A DNA stretch of 14,969 nt. Source: Lachnospiraceae bacterium (GTDB lineage Bacteria; Bacillota; Clostridia; Lachnospirales; Lachnospiraceae). The DNA is taken from the NCBI GenBank assembly GCA_017958585.1, contig JAGDCK010000070.1, positions 1-14,969 on the forward strand, read 5' to 3'. Shown here one piece after another: positions 1 to 6,764 of this stretch. Both the position numbers and the translations under genes were made by a program. The notes beneath the pieces are model-generated. The model was given only the letters and a program-made list of their open reading frames with translations. It searched no databases and had not been told where the DNA came from. Within the stretch, counting starts at the first letter, position 1. Every line of letters starts with the position of its first letter.

Positions 1-1680
1 ATAAACGGACTGTATATCAGAGTCATCGTACCTGTTGTGATCGTGGCTGCCATAATGGCTGTTACCACTGTGATCTCGGCCATCAGTATGGACAGAATCA
101 ACAAGAACATTAAAAATCTTCAGGAAGTAAGCTCTGAGATGCTCATCATAGCAGAGGATCTGAAGTACGATGTAATACGAACATCGGATGCTTTCGAAAA
201 AATGGCATTGAACAGAGTTCCGGATTATGAGGCGTCAGGTGCGATAAAAGATGACGTATATGTCTGCATCGAAGCGGCAAAGGCCATGGATCCGGTATTT
301 GCTTCCCAGTGGGATGATGTATATAAAAGTTACGAGGATCTCTACAACAATTACTGTGAGATGGTTGCCCTGTATGGAAAGGGCGATGGAAATAGCGGAT
401 ATGCTCTCTTAAACGGAGACATCAAAGAGCAGGTGGAAACACTTGTATTCAACATGGAACAGAATGCAAAGGGCATGCAGATGAATATGCAGAAGCAGCT
501 TAAGGAGATCCAGGCAGTGTCCTCACAGCTTGCAAATATTCAGGCCTTCGCTCAGATAATCTGTCTTATCGTGGTGATCGGAATCGGCGTGCTTTTGATA
601 TTTATGTTTATCAAACCCGTTCAGGCTGTGACAGCTAATCTGACAACTCTTTCAGGAAATGATCTGACAGTGGCTGATATGTCGATCAAGTCAAAAGACG
701 AGATCGGACTGTTAAAGAAAGCGTTCAACAAGTTGAAGGAAGCCATGAGACAGATCATGGAAACGCTGGGTGCTACCACAGAGAAGCTTGACAGCGTATC
801 CGGTCAGGTACATGCAAAATCCGAGACCATAGCAAAGAACGTTAACGATATCACAGAAGCAATAAACGGAATCGCCATCACCGCAGGTGATCAGGCAGCT
901 GACGTTGAAAGCGTTGCAAACGAAGTCGAGGAGCTTCGCGGTGTCATCACCAGAAACGAAGAGTCCAGCGCAAGACTTGGAGATGCCAGCGTTCAGATCT
1001 CAGATGCCAGCAAGGAAGGAAGCAAGGTCGTTGGAGATCTCTATGATGTCACCATGGAGAATGAGAAGGCATTTAACCAGATCTTCGACAGCATCTCAAA
1101 GATCAGAGAGTCCACAACAAAGATCGGCGATGCTTCCAGCATGATCGAGAGCATTGCTTCTCAGACAAGCCTCTTATCACTTAACGCATCCATTGAGGCT
1201 GCAAGAGCCGGTGAGATGGGACGCGGATTTGCGGTTGTTGCCGAAGAGATCAGAAAGCTTTCCGACGAGTCAGCAAGCTCAGTAAACGAGATCAACGAGA
1301 TGCTTCGTGAGCTTCAGGCAAATGTTGATATTGCCACCAGCATGAGTGACAATGTCAAGGAAGCAGTGGAGAAGCAGGTTAAGGGCGTTGAGGAGACTCA
1401 GAGCACCTATACAGCCATCACCAACAGTCTTGACATCATCGATGATGAGATCAGAGGTCTTGGCGACATCAGTAAGGCAATGGCAAAGAACTGCAAGAAT
1501 GTAACCGAGGCCATGAGCAATCTTTCTGCTTCAGCTCAGGAGAATGCAGCTTCCACCGAGGAAACCAATGCGGCAATCCAGGAAGTGCTTGCAATGATCC
1601 AGGAGATCGCAGAGGGCAGTACCGAGGTCAAGGCCCAGGCCGCTGCCTTAAAAGAGAAGGTAGCACAGTACAAGCTCTAA
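1..1680 (+). CDS. Methyl-accepting chemotaxis protein (5' end outside window)
   Basis: Transmembrane chemoreceptor that signals to the CheA-CheW array. The reading frame is open from base 1, so the true start lies upstream; the GTG at 37 falls inside the first membrane segment and is not a credible start. Order seen: membrane segment (about nt 10-90), a mostly helical extracellular region of roughly 150 residues resembling a four-helix-bundle sensor, second membrane segment (547-612), HAMP region (about 613-770), then a long coiled-coil signalling domain. The conserved hairpin tip is at 1147-1275, with SLNASIEAARAGE and GRGFAVVAEEIRKL, which identifies the family firmly. The C-terminus (KEKVAQYKL) has no CheR-tethering pentapeptide. 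The ligand cannot be inferred. It is followed by its own terminator, so it is probably not cotranscribed with the genes downstream. Confidence 0.95.
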   Translation: MNGLYIRVIVPVVIVAAIMAVTTVISAISMDRINKNIKNLQEVSSEMLIIAEDLKYDVIRTSDAFEKMALNRVPDYEASGAIKDDVYVCIEAAKAMDPVFASQWDDVYKSYEDLYNNYCEMVALYGKGDGNSGYALLNGDIKEQVETLVFNMEQNAKGMQMNMQKQLKEIQAVSSQLANIQAFAQIICLIVVIGIGVLLIFMFIKPVQAVTANLTTLSGNDLTVADMSIKSKDEIGLLKKAFNKLKEAMRQIMETLGATTEKLDSVSGQVHAKSETIAKNVNDITEAINGIAITAGDQAADVESVANEVEELRGVITRNEESSARLGDASVQISDASKEGSKVVGDLYDVTMENEKAFNQIFDSISKIRESTTKIGDASSMIESIASQTSLLSLNASIEAARAGEMGRGFAVVAEEIRKLSDESASSVNEINEMLRELQANVDIATSMSDNVKEAVEKQVKGVEETQSTYTAITNSLDIIDDEIRGLGDISKAMAKNCKNVTEAMSNLSASAQENAASTEETNAAIQEVLAMIQEIAEGSTEVKAQAAALKEKVAQYKL

Positions 1681-1716
1681 ACCCCAAATCCAATCAACTC
1701 AATATATTGATCTATC

Positions 1717-1745
1717 GCCCTCCGGCTTTCGTCGGAGGGCTTTTT
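1717..1745 (+). terminator. Intrinsic terminator of the chemoreceptor gene
   Basis: An 8-bp GC-rich stem, GCCCTCCG (1717-1724) with CGGAGGGC (1733-1740), can extend by two inner pairs to leave a TTTC loop. It is followed directly by TTTTT at 1741-1745. It lies 37 bases after the receptor stop codon. Confidence 0.93.
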
Positions 1746-1835
1746 GCTGCTGGAAAAAAGTAAGGGGACTTATCCGGGGTGACCGATTTGGGTCATAAGG
1801 TTAGCAAATCGGTTGCCCCGGGTGAGGCCCCGGGG
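1744..1835. repeat. Direct repeat, copy A1 (long hairpin)
   Basis: A ~92-bp sequence repeated at 2044-2135, exactly 300 bp away, with four differences by eye (1748 T/A, 1802 T/C, 1827 G/A, 1833 G/A). Within it 1764-1790 and 1805-1831 pair as a stem of 27 positions with one mismatch (1768/1827) and several G-T wobbles, around a 14-base loop. Of the four differences, one is in the loop, one changes the already unpaired stem position and two lie outside the stem, so stem pairing is the same in both copies. Read on the minus strand, the stem is followed by TTACTTTTTT, so it could also terminate transcription in that direction. I do not recognise the repeat as a known insertion sequence or RNA family. 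Confidence 0.9.
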
Positions 1836-1863
1836 AGTGCAGGAAGTGAATGGTACGGCTTTA

Positions 1864-1915
1864 GGGACGGGTAGCTATTTTCGTGGACTTTTGAACGAAA
1901 ATACCCACCCGTCCC
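1864..1915. repeat. Hairpin B, 18-bp stem with conserved apex
   Basis: Inverted repeat: GGGACGGGT (1864-1872) pairs with ACCCGTCCC (1907-1915), a 3/3 internal loop follows, then TATTTTCGT (1876-1884) pairs with ACGAAAATA (1895-1903) around the 10-base loop GGACTTTTGA. The upper stem and six of ten loop bases are shared with hairpin C (1944-2009), while the lower stem differs yet stays complementary. The similarity to C and the self-complementarity are directly visible. Function is unknown. Confidence 0.85.
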
Positions 1916-1943
1916 CGCACCCTCACTTAGTTTCAGTGAAACC

Positions 1944-2009
1944 GTGCCCCCACTCGGTCAGTCATTTTCGTAAACTTAGGAACGAAAATAACCAACCGAG
2001 CAGAGGCAC
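1944..2009. repeat. Hairpin C, three-tier stem related to hairpin B
   Basis: Three paired blocks separated by symmetric internal loops: GTGCC (1944-1948) with GGCAC (2005-2009), a 4/4 loop, CTCGGT (1953-1958) with ACCGAG (1995-2000), a 5/5 loop, then ATTTTCGT (1964-1971) with ACGAAAAT (1982-1989) around the 10-base loop AAACTTAGGA. The apex matches hairpin B; the lower arms are unrelated in sequence to those of B. It lies 87 bp downstream of the B apex. Conserved apex plus divergent but paired lower stems suggests selection on a folded RNA or single-stranded DNA. Confidence 0.85.
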
Positions 2010-2043
2010 TTACATGTTTGAAATGGCGCAATAAGCTTAACGC

Positions 2044-2135
2044 TTGCAGCTGGAAAAAAGTAAGGGGACTTATCCGGGGTGACCGATTTGGGTCATAAGG
2101 TCAGCAAATCGGTTGCCCCGGGTGAGACCCCGAGG
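2044..2135. repeat. Direct repeat, copy A2 (long hairpin)
   Basis: Second copy of the element at 1744-1835, with the same long stem: 2064-2090 pairs with 2105-2131 around the loop 2091-2104. Similarity stops about at 2135, some 12 bases before the stop codon of the minus-strand gene. The arrangement A1-B-C-A2 could be a 300-bp unit with a second, truncated copy, or two boundary elements around B and C. Confidence 0.9.
2054..2131 (-). terminator. Candidate intrinsic terminator of the minus-strand small gene (hairpin A2)
   Basis: On the minus strand the A2 hairpin begins 16 bases past the stop codon of the gene at 2148-2423. Its CCCC foot (2067-2064) is followed by TTACTTTTTT (2063-2054). A strong GC-rich stem with a T-rich tail placed right after a gene is the classic arrangement. 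The T run is interrupted by AC and the stem is unusually long, so it may have a further role. Confidence 0.6.
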
Positions 2136-2147
2136 GGGCACATCAAT

Positions 2148-2423
2148 TTATGCGGGAGAGGATTTGGGGATGGTCCAGACATCTTCGGATTTGTGGTAGC
2201 TCAGGACGATGGGCTTTAAGACACCGTCGTCGATGACATTGCAATGATAGTCCAGGACATTCCTGAACTTCTGACTGATCCAGAAGGAGTTGACCTTGCA
2301 GGAACTCTCCCCGATGCGGATATAAATGGGCGCAATATGACCGTCAGTGTCGAAAGATACAATGACCGATACCGTGGAATTTGCATCATAATCAAATGTG
2401 GAATGAGATATTATGGCATGCAT
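2148..2423 (-). CDS. Small protein of unknown function, 91 aa
   Basis: I do not recognise this protein. It starts with ATG at 2423-2421, preceded on the minus strand by an AAAGGAG ribosome binding site with a 5-base gap, and a promoter-like sequence lies at 2494-2522, so it is likely a real gene. The product is soluble with no signal peptide or membrane segment. Alternating hydrophobic residues near the start (TVSVIVSFDTDGHIAPIYIRI, split here as TVSVIVSF and IAPIYIRI) suggest a small beta-rich fold, and the C-terminal part carries VWTIPKS. There are two cysteines, one in ESSCKVNSFW and one in DYHCNVIDD. It stands alone, facing the hairpin block, which may be its 3' end and terminator. The overlapping plus-strand frame (2244-2534) lacks a comparable ribosome binding site. 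Confidence 0.7.
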   Translation of the reverse strand: MHAIISHSTFDYDANSTVSVIVSFDTDGHIAPIYIRIGESSCKVNSFWISQKFRNVLDYHCNVIDDGVLKPIVLSYHKSEDVWTIPKSSPA

Positions 2424-2493
2424 GGCTACTCCTTTCCGAAACTTTTAAGATCGATTTCAAAACTCTTTAAAATCATGTCATTTGGTAAAAGTT

Positions 2494-2522
2494 ATTATAC
2501 GAACAAATGTTTGGAAAGTAAA
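2494..2522 (-). promoter_or_regulatory. Candidate sigma-A promoter for the minus-strand small gene
   Basis: On the minus strand, TTTACT (2522-2517) and a perfect TATAAT (2499-2494) are separated by 17 bases. Transcription would begin near 2487, giving a leader of about 64 bases before the ATG at 2423. The -35 matches 4 of 6 consensus positions. Confidence 0.55.
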
Positions 2523-2640
2523 TTGACATATTGACCAAAACATCGAACATATTTTCAATAATTTTGATAAAGGATCTATAACCGGATCAAAAAAGCGGAA
2601 TGGCAGGGAATCACAATAAAAACCTTTTTACATTGATTTG

Positions 2641-2668
2641 CCACAAATCGAGTATTAAAAATTTGTGG
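2641..2668. promoter_or_regulatory. Inverted repeat upstream of the glucanase promoter
   Basis: CCACAAAT (2641-2648) and ATTTGTGG (2661-2668) form a perfect 8-bp inverted repeat with a 12-base spacer, 21 bases upstream of the proposed -35 at 2690. No T tract follows on the plus strand, so it is not an obvious terminator. It could be a protein-binding dyad. No function can be assigned. Confidence 0.4.
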
Positions 2669-2689
2669 ATTCTGTACATTTCAGAGCCC

Positions 2690-2718
2690 TTGAAAAAGGA
2701 ATATTTGGGTGTTATGAT
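2690..2718 (+). promoter_or_regulatory. Candidate promoter P1 of the secreted glucanase
   Basis: TTGAAA (2690-2695) and TATGAT (2713-2718) are separated by exactly 17 bases; each hexamer matches the sigma-A consensus at 5 of 6 positions. The predicted start, near 2725, falls inside the operator at 2721-2734. The leader to the ATG at 2883 would be about 158 bases. Confidence 0.65.
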
Positions 2719-2720
2719 TA

Positions 2721-2734
2721 GTTTAACGTTAAAC
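2721..2734. promoter_or_regulatory. Operator O1, LacI-family-like palindrome
   Basis: GTTTAACGTTAAAC is a perfect 14-bp palindrome with a central CG, the layout typical of LacI/GalR-family operators. It begins 3 bases after the -10 of P1, where a bound repressor would block initiation. A near-identical copy is at 2833-2846. It is not a good match to a cre site for CcpA. The regulator is not in the window. Confidence 0.65.
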
Positions 2735-2802
2735 GAAAAACGGCATATTTACCCTGTGGGTGGAAAATTATACCTGTGTGAAACAGGGGGTATTACATAG
2801 GT

Positions 2803-2830
2803 TTGCGAGAAAAATGTATTGGGTTATAAA
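2803..2830 (+). promoter_or_regulatory. Candidate promoter P2 of the secreted glucanase
   Basis: TTGCGA (2803-2808) and TATAAA (2825-2830) are separated by 16 bases, 4/6 and 5/6 matches to consensus. Operator O2 begins 3 bases after the -10, repeating the geometry of P1 and O1. It is weaker than P1 and may not be active. Confidence 0.4.
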
Positions 2831-2832
2831 AG

Positions 2833-2846
2833 GTTTATCGTTAAAC
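2833..2846. promoter_or_regulatory. Operator O2, second copy of the LacI-like palindrome
   Basis: GTTTATCGTTAAAC differs from O1 by one base (A to T) in the left half-site. Centre-to-centre distance to O1 is 112 bp. Two copies could allow DNA looping, or O2 may act as a transcription roadblock in the P1 leader. Confidence 0.6.
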
Positions 2847-2882
2847 GGAAAATCACTGTTTAAGTAGAAAGGGGTTACCAGG

Positions 2883-5800
2883 ATGAGAAGAAAATTCGGT
2901 AAGATCATGGCTATAGCTCTGGCAGCGAGTATGATGCTGCAGCCACTTGGGATCACAGGTCCCATCAGAGCACAGGCAATGGGTACGGCAGATTATTTTG
3001 CCATTCCCGGAGCAAACGCAAACGGTATCATAGGTGCAACAGTGCCCTATACAAGGTATGATTCCACACAGGCGTCGATAGGAGGGGGCGCGGCATTAAA
3101 AGTTTCGACCGATTGGGATGAGATGAATATTGCAAGTCAGGCTTCGGAACAGTCCTATGTGCGTCTTCCCGGAAACGGAGCATATGCACAGTGGACAATG
3201 TCGACAACAGGAGCAGGTGTGACACTCAGGTTTACACTTCCCGACTCGGCTGACGGATACGGAATCAACAGCTCGGTAGACGTCTATGTAAACGGAAGCA
3301 AGGTAAAGACTGTGGATCTGACTTCCTATTACATGTGGCAGTATTTTGCTCAGGGAAATCCAAGTGATACAAATGACGGCGGAGCACCCTGCTTTGCCTT
3401 TGATGAAGTTCACTTTTTGTTAAACACATCTCTTAAAAGAGGAGATACCATACAGATCCAGAGTAAGGGCGGCCCGGAAGTGGGCGTTGATTTTATCGAG
3501 GTTGAGGAGGTGGCAGATCCCATCGATCAGCCTGCAAACTCAGTAAATGTAGAGGATTTTGGCGCAACACCTGACGATGGAACGGATGATTATTCTGCGA
3601 TCTATTCCGCCATTGCTTATGCGGATGCAAACGGCATGGATGTGTATATCCCTGCTGGAACTTTCCACATCAATCAGACATGGCGTCTGTACGGATCCGA
3701 TATGAAGATCACCGGTGCAGGAATGTGGTATACCAATATCCTGTTTACAAATCCCAATGCGGACAGCGGCGGTATCAGTGGTGGATGGCAGACAAGCGGA
3801 AGTCTTGACGGATATTGCAAAAATATCGAGTTCTGTAATATGTATATCAATTCCAACTTAAGAAGCCGTTACAACCAGCAGGCGATCTACAAATGCTTCA
3901 TGGATGTTTACACGGACGGCTCGGTTATCCATGATATCTGGGAAGAGCATTTTGAGTGCGGTTTCTGGCTTGGTGACTACAACGGCAGGATGGATTACTC
4001 AGACGGATTAAAGATCGTTAACTGCCGTATCAGAAACAACCTTGCAGACGGTGTGAACTTCTGCCAGGGTACATCAAATGCCACCGTATATAACTGTAAT
4101 ATCAGAAATAACGGTGACGACGGCCTCGCAATGTGGAACAACACATATGGAAATGCAAAGGACGAGGTAAACAATGTATTCTGCTACAACACCATCGAGT
4201 TTATCTGGAGAGCAGGCGGAATCGCAATCTACGGAGGAAGCGGACATCATATTTACAATAACTATCTGATCGATATGTTCATGGCTGCAGGTATCCATCT
4301 GAACACCACATTCGACGGATACAAGTTCTCGAACAATTCAGGCATTACATTTGACAATAACATTCTGGTTCGCTGCGGAACAAGTTCGGATTCATGGAAC
4401 GAGGAGCTTGGTGCGGTTGATATCAAACAGTCTGTGGCAAATGTAACCTTTAACAACACACAGATATACGATGCGGTTCATGAAGGAATCAGAGTTTTGG
4501 ATAACTCAAGCTCGGGAATCGTGTTCAACAATACAAAGATCTTTGGCGCCGGCGTTGACGGTCAGCGTGCTAATTACTCATCCGTTTACCACAACGGTGC
4601 AGCCATCAGATCGGGATCCGGAACAGAGCGTTACAACGGTCTTGAGATCGCAAATGTGGCTTACAAGGGAGAGAATACTCCTTACTTCCTCACAGGGGGA
4701 ACATCAATAAATGCAAACAACGTGACGATCTATGATGAGGGCACAGCCTATGTTGTACCTTCATATCCCACACCTGACAACACTCCGCAGGGTGGCGGTG
4801 TGATAGATCTTCTCGAGGGAGTTGAAGGCTACGACCTGAAGGTGGTTGGCCTTGCCTGGGCAGACGAGAGTGGAAGCACAGCTCTTACATCCGGCGAGAA
4901 AGTTTCATTTACCGCAGCGGTGAGAAATGATTCAAATGTTAATATCCCTGCAGGTGTTACAGTTGGTTTGAAGATCACTGTGGACGGCAAGGGAAGCTAT
5001 ACAAATGTAAGCTTCAAGGACGGACTTAATGCCGGCGAGACAATAGCGCTTTCACCTTCCGCAACATGGACGGCGACAAAGGGCGGACATACGATACTTG
5101 CCGAAGTTGATTTCCAGAACAGACTTCCCAAGGAATCAAATGAAAACAACAATACCGGGTCAAAGAAGATAAATGTAGCAATCGGAGACGGAACAACAGG
5201 CTTTACACCTGTAAGCGGCGGATATGACCTTATAGTGACAGATGTAAGCTATGGAAAAGATACCATTGCAACAGGTGAGGATCTTACATTTACGGCAACG
5301 GTCACAAATGCAGGAGACAGAGCAATCCCTGCGGGAACCACCATCGGAGTGCAGTTCCAGGTTGACGGAAATACATCGGCTATCACATGGGGAGATTCAT
5401 ATAACGGCGGCCTTGCTGCCGGAAGCAGCGTAAATATCACTGCAAACGGCGGTACAAACGGCAACAAATGGAAAGCAACCGAGGGAAGCCATACAGTGAT
5501 GGCATGGGTTGACGATGTGAACAGACTTCCCGGTGAAGTAAACGAAAACAATAATACAAAAACCATTTCAATCTCAGTTCCTGACGGCGGAGTGGTATTC
5601 TTTGAAAATCCTGATGGATGTGACAATCTTACAAATTTAAATAACATTTATACTGAACCTTCAGACTGGGATCCTTCAAACAATCAGGGAAGTACCGGAA
5701 ATGAAGGCGGTTCAGGCAACGAAGGAGGCCAGGGCGGTACCGGCAATGAAGGTAACGAAGGCGGCTCAGGAAATGAAGGAAACGGCGGCGAACAGGGAAA

Positions 5801-6671
5801 TGGCGGTAACGAAGGCGGATCTGACCTTGATTACACACCTGTAAGCGGCGGATACGATCTCTTTGTAACAAGTGTGGGAACAGTTGCCGATCAGGTGGCG
5901 ACAGGAGACAGCACAACCTTTAAGGCAGTCGTAGTAAATGCAGGAGACAGAGCAATACCTGCGGGAACCACCATCGGAGTGCAGTTCCAGGTTGACGGCA
6001 ACACCTCAGTGATCACATGGTGTGATTCCTACAATCAGGGCCTTGCTCCAGGAGCATATGTAACACTTGTGGCAAATGGCGGAAATGCAGGAAATACATG
6101 GACCGCAACAGAGGGAAGCCATACGGTTACAGCCTGGGTTGACGATGTAAACAGACTTCCCGGTGAAGTAAACGAGAACAATAATTACACCACAAGTCAG
6201 TTTACCGTAAGCGCTTCATCCAATACAGGAAACAGTGGTAACTCAGGTAACAGCGGAAATACAGGAAACGGATCTAACCTTGATTACACTCCCGTAAACG
6301 GCGGATATGATCTCTATGTGACTGATATTTATTACAGCCCCGAGAATATTTACAATTCCAATGCAGTAAGATTTTCGGCAAGAGTTGTAAATGCAGGCGA
6401 TACCGCGATCCCTGCGGGAACCACCATCGGAGTACAGTTCCAGATCGACGGAAGCACGGCAGTAATCACATGGTGCGACTCATACAATCAGGGTCTTAAC
6501 CCCGGAGAATATGTGACACTTACGGCAAACGGCGGTAACCAGGGAAGCACCTGGAGTGCAGTCGGCGGAAGCCACACAGTCACAGCCTGGGTTGATGATG
6601 TTAACAGACTTCCCGGTGAGGTCAATGAAAACAATAATAAGACCACAAAGAACATAAATGTAAACTGGTAA
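2883..6671 (+). CDS. Secreted GH87-type alpha-1,3-glucanase (mutanase-like) with four CARDB modules
   Basis: Probable extracellular beta-helix glycosidase that would cleave alpha-1,3-glucan such as mutan or fungal wall glucan. The ATG at 2883 follows AAAGGGG at 2868-2874. Order in the 1262 residues: signal peptide (1 to about 32), a CBM35-like sugar-binding domain (about 35-210), a right-handed beta-helix opening with NVEDFGATPDDGTDD (about 221-635), then CARDB modules at about 650-767, 781-899, 991-1109 and 1142-1262. A long Gly/Asn/Glu-rich linker precedes module 3 and a short one precedes module 4. Candidate catalytic aspartates are D389 in ADGVNF and D412/D413 in NNGDDGLAMW; their 23/24-residue spacing equals that of the catalytic aspartates I recall for a Paenibacillus GH87 enzyme. 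No LPXTG or SLH anchor is seen, so the CARDB modules may hold the enzyme to the wall or substrate. GH87 is inferred from motifs; another beta-helix family, such as a pectate-lyase-like one, remains possible. Confidence 0.75.
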   Translation: MRRKFGKIMAIALAASMMLQPLGITGPIRAQAMGTADYFAIPGANANGIIGATVPYTRYDSTQASIGGGAALKVSTDWDEMNIASQASEQSYVRLPGNGAYAQWTMSTTGAGVTLRFTLPDSADGYGINSSVDVYVNGSKVKTVDLTSYYMWQYFAQGNPSDTNDGGAPCFAFDEVHFLLNTSLKRGDTIQIQSKGGPEVGVDFIEVEEVADPIDQPANSVNVEDFGATPDDGTDDYSAIYSAIAYADANGMDVYIPAGTFHINQTWRLYGSDMKITGAGMWYTNILFTNPNADSGGISGGWQTSGSLDGYCKNIEFCNMYINSNLRSRYNQQAIYKCFMDVYTDGSVIHDIWEEHFECGFWLGDYNGRMDYSDGLKIVNCRIRNNLADGVNFCQGTSNATVYNCNIRNNGDDGLAMWNNTYGNAKDEVNNVFCYNTIEFIWRAGGIAIYGGSGHHIYNNYLIDMFMAAGIHLNTTFDGYKFSNNSGITFDNNILVRCGTSSDSWNEELGAVDIKQSVANVTFNNTQIYDAVHEGIRVLDNSSSGIVFNNTKIFGAGVDGQRANYSSVYHNGAAIRSGSGTERYNGLEIANVAYKGENTPYFLTGGTSINANNVTIYDEGTAYVVPSYPTPDNTPQGGGVIDLLEGVEGYDLKVVGLAWADESGSTALTSGEKVSFTAAVRNDSNVNIPAGVTVGLKITVDGKGSYTNVSFKDGLNAGETIALSPSATWTATKGGHTILAEVDFQNRLPKESNENNNTGSKKINVAIGDGTTGFTPVSGGYDLIVTDVSYGKDTIATGEDLTFTATVTNAGDRAIPAGTTIGVQFQVDGNTSAITWGDSYNGGLAAGSSVNITANGGTNGNKWKATEGSHTVMAWVDDVNRLPGEVNENNNTKTISISVPDGGVVFFENPDGCDNLTNLNNIYTEPSDWDPSNNQGSTGNEGGSGNEGGQGGTGNEGNEGGSGNEGNGGEQGNGGNEGGSDLDYTPVSGGYDLFVTSVGTVADQVATGDSTTFKAVVVNAGDRAIPAGTTIGVQFQVDGNTSVITWCDSYNQGLAPGAYVTLVANGGNAGNTWTATEGSHTVTAWVDDVNRLPGEVNENNNYTTSQFTVSASSNTGNSGNSGNSGNTGNGSNLDYTPVNGGYDLYVTDIYYSPENIYNSNAVRFSARVVNAGDTAIPAGTTIGVQFQIDGSTAVITWCDSYNQGLNPGEYVTLTANGGNQGSTWSAVGGSHTVTAWVDDVNRLPGEVNENNNKTTKNINVNW
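4830..6668 (+). repeat. Four CARDB-module repeats within the glucanase gene
   Basis: Each module runs from YDL to a closing NENNN segment. Modules 2-4 are very close: all carry PAGTTIGVQFQ and VDDVNRLPGEVNENNN, and long DNA tracts near 5310, 5940 and 6396 are almost identical. Module 1 is diverged (PAGVTVGLKI, NRLPKESNENNN). This suggests recent duplication of modules 2-4. Modules 3 and 4 read TWCDSYNQGL where module 2 reads TWGDSYNGGL. Confidence 0.85.
5674..5826 (+). repeat. Low-complexity Gly/Asn/Glu linker coding repeat
   Basis: Short degenerate units encoding GNEGG-like peptides form a hydrophilic, probably disordered linker between CARDB modules 2 and 3. A smaller Gly/Asn/Ser linker (GNSGNSGN) sits at about 6225-6280. 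Such DNA is prone to slippage and length variation between strains. Confidence 0.8.
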
Positions 6672-6698
6672 GTCAAAAAACAGACAGCTTTACAATGG

Positions 6699-6731
6699 CC
6701 GGCAGGGTAATACCTGCCGGTCGTTTGGTTT
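6699..6731 (+). terminator. Terminator after the glucanase gene
   Basis: CCGGCAGG (6699-6706) pairs perfectly with CCTGCCGG (6713-6720) around a 6-base loop, 27 bases after the stop codon. The following TCGTTTGGTTT is T-rich but not an unbroken run, so termination may be moderate. It separates this unit from the flagellar cluster. Confidence 0.75.
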
Positions 6732-6764
6732 ATACAGGAACCGTCACAACCGTAAAACCGGGTC

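Noticed and set aside
1744..2135. CRISPR array or IS element
   Set aside because: Only two copies of a 92-bp repeat are present, with no short regular spacers, no cas genes, no transposase, and no target-site duplication that I can see.
2244..2534. Plus-strand 96-codon open frame
   Set aside because: It overlaps the minus-strand gene at 2148-2423, which has a far better RBS and promoter, and its sequence looks like a shadow of that gene plus AT-rich spacer.
2523..2553. TTGACA at 2523-2528 as a plus-strand -35
   Set aside because: No good -10 lies 16-18 bases downstream (only weak CATATT-like sequence) and no gene follows closely.
2600..2800. Plus-strand 66-codon open frame
   Set aside because: It runs across the proposed P1 promoter and operator O1, has no clear RBS, and shows no recognisable features.
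5249..5647. Long minus-strand frame opposite the CARDB modules
   Set aside because: It is a mirror of the biased codons in the repeated modules, as are similar minus-strand frames at 5629-5916 and 6488-6676.
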